Shown here in pieces: positions 29,894 to 33,811 of a DNA stretch of 33,811 bases. Each line of letters opens with the position of its first letter. The stretch's first letter is position 1. The stretch covers positions 1 to 33,811 of the forward strand of contig JALLBK010000162.1 in assembly GCA_036940085.1 (NCBI GenBank), written 5' to 3'. Made by a program: the position numbers and the translations under genes. The notes under the pieces are model-generated. The model was not told where the DNA came from. It saw only the letters and a list, made by a program, of their open reading frames with translations, and did not search any database. This DNA is from Discostella pseudostelligera. Lineage: Eukaryota > Bacillariophyta > Thalassiosirophyceae > Thalassiosirales > Thalassiosiraceae.

Positions 29894-32800
29894 ATGAACC
29901 TGACATCATCATCATCCTCTCGTACTAATTATCCTCCTCCTCATCCTCATCGAGGGATAAACAACGTTAACGGGACATCATGTCATACCTCCTCGGCACT
30001 GCAATTGCTTTTCCACTGCTTTCCGAAAGTAACTGAGGCATTGCTACTTTTGGCGCCGATTAGTGCCGAATATTACTGGATTGATAAATGCACTACGGCT
30101 GCGACACAACAAGAACGACGGCATCAGAACCAGCTACAAAACCACATCGTTAAGATTGACAACCAATGTGGCATTGACGAAACGCAAAGTTATATAGAAG
30201 GATTGAAGAATCCAATATCAGTAGTAGATCGAGGAACGGAGAGCATCATTCCAAATCAATTTGTGTATCAATTATCTTGGTTCTTCCATTTATTGGCCTA
30301 TTCCGAAGATATGCTTCAAGTTACCAAAGAGAAGGCAGAAAATGCCGTCATGAACTTACAACAACATCAGGAGCTGCAGGATACAATATTGAAAAAAATG
30401 AAGAAGAATCGAAGGATGAGGAAGAAAAAAAACAATCCAATACTCCCAAGCCTCGACGCCACCATTCATGACTTCAAGGCAAAATCACGTGCTGGTACAT
30501 TAACCAGAGATGATTGGGAGCTCCTCGTGATGAAAATGAAACATAATATTCAACAGCACCATGTGGCTTGCTCCTCGGATACAATGGTACTACGAAATAG
30601 GAATGAGGGGGAGAAGAAGAACAAATCAGAACATGTAACTCAAGATGATGTCGACCCTTCCACACCGGCGAATAACCAGAGTGCCAATTATAATTGCTCT
30701 GTCGGTAGTAGCAGCAGCAGCATTGATCCAACCACCTTTTACCAATATTTATCATCGTACGATGCTAATTTTACACCAATCGAGAACAACAAGACAACAA
30801 GAAAGAATAGCTCATTTTCATTTAATACCAACAATGTGGGTGATGCTGCCATGGTATTTCGACGCTTGGTTGGAGCTTTGGAAACGTCAGTGGAGAGTGA
30901 ATTGAGTAGATTGCAAGGTGTTCTGGATATTTCTGAGCGTGCTACTCGAACTGATAATCCAACGGTTCAAAATGGAGATGTTAGTATTGGCCGTATTAGT
31001 GATGGGCCGTCAGCGAGACAGATACACTCAATACTTGAACGCATCCAATTAGCAATGCGACATTCATGGTCCGGCACGCTTGTTTCTCGAATCATTGGGA
31101 CGCATCACTCTACCACTACGACAAAGATATCATCATCACCATCCTGCACCGATGAGGATGATTCTAACGAACCGCCAACACCTGCAGCAATGGCAACAAC
31201 AATTACTTGGCAGCGTACAAAGAAAAATGGCAACATTGAACGACCGCTGCCAGTGCCTTTCCCCTTGCCGGTCATCAATAAATCGAATAAGTCAGCGACC
31301 TCCATCGTGACTTCTTCATCGAATCATAGAACAGAAAATCCAAAGAATGGTAACAACTATTTTCAAAACCTTGAACACGCATTACACAGTGTCACAATAG
31401 AGCCAATTCCGATTCGAGGGTATGACTGGAGTGATTTGTTGCAACGTGGGGATGTTATTGAGGAACAATTTCCAACGATGGAGGATAATGACGAAGGTAA
31501 ACCCGAGAAGGCATGTGCGGACGATGCCGAAGAGTATGAAAACGAAGCGAGCAGATCAATTGCGTGCCAAACTGATTTTTTTGGATGTAACACGGGCACT
31601 CAGACTATCTTCACTGAAGTTGACTCCCCGACGGAGGTTTGTTCCATCAATCATCAGCAACAGGACAAAGATAATGAAGCGAGTGGAAGTGAGAAACAAT
31701 ACGTCGATACTACCGCACTTCCGGCGGAGATGTTTGGGGTGGAAAATAGTTCATGTTATGCCGCCGCTGTCGCAGCTTTGGCTTTGTCAAACCAAAGTAA
31801 CTCTGTGGCTAGTCGTCATAGTCATAATCGAAAGCCGTTTCTGAATAGAACTGACTCAGCTGAGAGTCGTCGCGGATATCCTCATCAGATCGACGCGTCA
31901 GTGGGTACCGATGACATCAACTTGGTGATAAAGAATATCATATTATCAGGAATGGAGATTGGTCCTCTTTCAGATGAAACGCACCACATTGATACTGCCA
32001 AGCCAGGCGTGATCTCTCGAACGGAATTTTTGGAAACTAAAGCAAAGTTTCCATCTGACACTTCTTCGAGCGAGGAGGAGTCCTCGATTGACTCACATGT
32101 GTCGTCTGTTGATACTGATGAGGAGGAAGAGGAAGAGGAACGGGATGGCGAGTCATTTTCGACGCGCTCATCTGCTATCGAAACTCCGCCTTACCTTGAC
32201 GACCTTAGCCTTGGCTCGTTTACCGACTCTGAGCCTGATTCAGACGAGAAGAAGGATGATGAAAACGCAGTTGTTCACATAACAGCACCCGCTGTGAATG
32301 GAACACACGACGAAGCTGCAGACAGGGGCGAAAGTTTAGAATTTAGCCGCAAAGATGACGATATTCAGTGTCAGAATGGGTGTGAGGTTCGACAGAATTC
32401 AAATGTGCGCACATCAACGATTCACATCAATGATGGCACTCTCCCATTCAATTACAGCTGTGACGGAGTCTCTACATCCAAGGATGAGAAGGAAAATCAT
32501 AAGAAAATGGAGGCCCATTCATCTACCATGTCGACCGCAGTGATTATCGATTTCAACGCGGACGATGATACAGGTACCATTAGTTATACAACAACAACAT
32601 CCTCTTCCTTTACTTCCTCTTCATCATCATATTCTTCCTCCGATGATACATCCGCAGACTCTTCACGCACAACCTCCGACGAAGCCTCGTCCTCATCATC
32701 ATCGGTTGATGATGCCGACGGAATTGGCAGTCCAGATCAAGACAAGAACGCTGCTGGTTGGATTACACGAAAAGAAACTCGGCTTCGTCATCCTCTACCC

Positions 32801-33388
32801 CATTCGCTAGTATTTCATATGAAAAGATTTGAATACTCGGCATCCACGGGCCGAGTGGAGAAGTTGATGGGAGTGGTGGATATCCCACGCGAGTTGAATG
32901 TGAGGGCGTGTTGCTCGGATACGACACCCACAAGTACAACGCATCATGACACTACAACTACTCGGGATAATATGAATTCATGCTGCTATAAATATTTCCT
33001 GTCGGGGGCCATTGTACACGTCGACCCGCAGGAGACGGATGGTGAGATTGGATTTGGCGGAGTTTCAGAGGGACATTATGTCGCATTTCTTCATTCTCCT
33101 TCATCAAAAGCAACCATAACCAATGGAATTGATCCCAACGATGATGCAAATGAAGAAGATGTCGGTGTGTGGACGGAAGTTGACGATGAGATGATTCGTA
33201 TTGTAAACACTGAAAGTGATACGGCAACACGTGGTTGTCATCCGGCGTTGGACGCTATGTGTGGATGCGACAAATTCAACAACAGCACCAACACATCATC
33301 TTCCAATACCGATCGGAAGGTGGAGGAATGCCGGTATGCAACAATGCTTGTATATTCACGCGCTTGCCGGTGCAATGAAAACGATTGA
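29894..33388 (+). CDS. Ubiquitin-specific protease (C19 family) with a very long insert
   Basis: This is an uninterrupted 1164-residue frame. The Cys box is near the start: GINNVNGTSCHTSSALQLL, with Cys30 as the likely nucleophile. The C-terminal half of the catalytic domain begins with LPHSLVFHMKRFEYS (Lys977-Phe979 form the KRF motif). It continues through YFLSGAIVHV, GGVSEGHYVAF (His1061) and GVWTEVDDEM (Asp1097/1098), and ends in YATMLVYSR. These are the usual USP boxes in the usual order. The enzyme removes ubiquitin from proteins. Between Cys30 and His1061 lie about 1,030 residues, against roughly 250-300 in a compact USP. The insert is mostly acidic, Ser-rich and probably disordered, with FRRLVGALE as a possible conserved part of the fold. 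A standard CxxC zinc finger pair is not obvious. Catalytic residues appear intact, so activity is likely. Confidence 0.85.
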   Translation: MNLTSSSSSRTNYPPPHPHRGINNVNGTSCHTSSALQLLFHCFPKVTEALLLLAPISAEYYWIDKCTTAATQQERRHQNQLQNHIVKIDNQCGIDETQSYIEGLKNPISVVDRGTESIIPNQFVYQLSWFFHLLAYSEDMLQVTKEKAENAVMNLQQHQELQDTILKKMKKNRRMRKKKNNPILPSLDATIHDFKAKSRAGTLTRDDWELLVMKMKHNIQQHHVACSSDTMVLRNRNEGEKKNKSEHVTQDDVDPSTPANNQSANYNCSVGSSSSSIDPTTFYQYLSSYDANFTPIENNKTTRKNSSFSFNTNNVGDAAMVFRRLVGALETSVESELSRLQGVLDISERATRTDNPTVQNGDVSIGRISDGPSARQIHSILERIQLAMRHSWSGTLVSRIIGTHHSTTTTKISSSPSCTDEDDSNEPPTPAAMATTITWQRTKKNGNIERPLPVPFPLPVINKSNKSATSIVTSSSNHRTENPKNGNNYFQNLEHALHSVTIEPIPIRGYDWSDLLQRGDVIEEQFPTMEDNDEGKPEKACADDAEEYENEASRSIACQTDFFGCNTGTQTIFTEVDSPTEVCSINHQQQDKDNEASGSEKQYVDTTALPAEMFGVENSSCYAAAVAALALSNQSNSVASRHSHNRKPFLNRTDSAESRRGYPHQIDASVGTDDINLVIKNIILSGMEIGPLSDETHHIDTAKPGVISRTEFLETKAKFPSDTSSSEEESSIDSHVSSVDTDEEEEEEERDGESFSTRSSAIETPPYLDDLSLGSFTDSEPDSDEKKDDENAVVHITAPAVNGTHDEAADRGESLEFSRKDDDIQCQNGCEVRQNSNVRTSTIHINDGTLPFNYSCDGVSTSKDEKENHKKMEAHSSTMSTAVIIDFNADDDTGTISYTTTTSSSFTSSSSSYSSSDDTSADSSRTTSDEASSSSSSVDDADGIGSPDQDKNAAGWITRKETRLRHPLPHSLVFHMKRFEYSASTGRVEKLMGVVDIPRELNVRACCSDTTPTSTTHHDTTTTRDNMNSCCYKYFLSGAIVHVDPQETDGEIGFGGVSEGHYVAFLHSPSSKATITNGIDPNDDANEEDVGVWTEVDDEMIRIVNTESDTATRGCHPALDAMCGCDKFNNSTNTSSSNTDRKVEECRYATMLVYSRACRCNEND

Positions 33389-33811
33389 TCTTCCTTGAAC
33401 TTGTTCTATTTGTGAGAATTCTAACGATATGATCGGCGACAACAATGAAGACGAGGACAACGATTATGATGACGACTAATAATTTAATTGTAATTTTACT
33501 GATGACGGCGATTAATAAAATTGTTAATAAAACGACGACGACAACAACGACGATTTCAGCAATCAATGAATCATTGCCCTCTCCCTCATCGACACCATTT
33601 TCTTTCCCAACATCTTCTATTGTCGTCCTCCTCTTCTGTGGTCCAGCTCTTCTTCTCTTGCACGTCCTCCTCCTTGTCACTGTCGCCATCATGTTGTCAT
33701 CCTCCTCACTGTCGTCAATGTCGTTGTCGTTGACGTCCTCCACCTTTATCGTCATCGCCTCCTCCCGCCTCTGTTGTTGATTGTTGTATTAATAATTACT
33801 GTATCGATGAC
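33389..33811. other. Triplet-rich right edge
   Basis: The stretch carries GAC, ACG, GTC and TCC runs similar to 12290-13000. The open frames here look like by-products of these runs. No gene is supported, and the window ends inside it. Confidence 0.5.

Noticed and set aside
33445..33780. Gene at the right edge
   Set aside because: The Thr/Ser/Leu-rich frames on both strands follow ACG and TCC triplet runs and show no domain.

Overview
The window reads as nuclear DNA of a stramenopile alga, most likely a centric diatom. The reasons are short GT-AG introns of about 65 to 99 bases (one candidate GC-AG), a signal peptide followed by a Phe-containing plastid-import cleavage motif on one protein, protein families I associate with diatoms, and many triplet repeats encoding Ser, Asp and Asn runs. 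Family assignments come from motifs and recall. No database search was run.

Positions 420-7781 are one DIRS-type tyrosine-recombinase retrotransposon on the minus strand. It has PAT-like split direct repeats (A1 - coding - B1 - A2 - B2) and encodes a Gag-like protein with a CCCH finger, a reverse transcriptase/RNase H and a tyrosine recombinase. All three genes are broken by stops or frameshifts, but the repeats are still almost identical. Directly downstream on the plus strand (7868-12111) lie two decayed genes. The first is a fragment resembling the plastid LrgA/LrgB glycolate/glycerate translocator. The second is an unidentified multi-exon gene that keeps recognisable introns but has many coding lesions. 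Next comes about 1 kb of GAC/GTC-rich repeats with an imperfect duplication of about 70 bases.

Positions 13159-17182 look like a second, DNA-transposon-like element. A long transposase-related reading frame, broken by a frameshift and a stop and apparently lacking its catalytic middle, lies between candidate terminal inverted repeats.

From 17.5 kb to the right end the window is gene-dense with apparently intact genes: a type II membrane glycosyltransferase-like protein (+), a plastid-targeted protein with a chorismate-lyase-like C-terminal half (-), an EGF-like single-pass membrane protein (+), a four-exon acidic membrane protein (-), a three-exon PHD-finger nuclear protein (+), a small secreted, probably GPI-anchored Cys-rich protein (-), and a ubiquitin-specific protease with about 1,030 residues between its catalytic Cys and His boxes (+). 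Several pairs are divergent (20683/21068, 25009/25270, 29200/29894) and probably share promoter regions. Two E2F-like sites lie in the first of these. The genes do not form one pathway. The boundary is between a transposon-rich, decaying left half and an intact right half. I saw no tRNA, rRNA or CRISPR.
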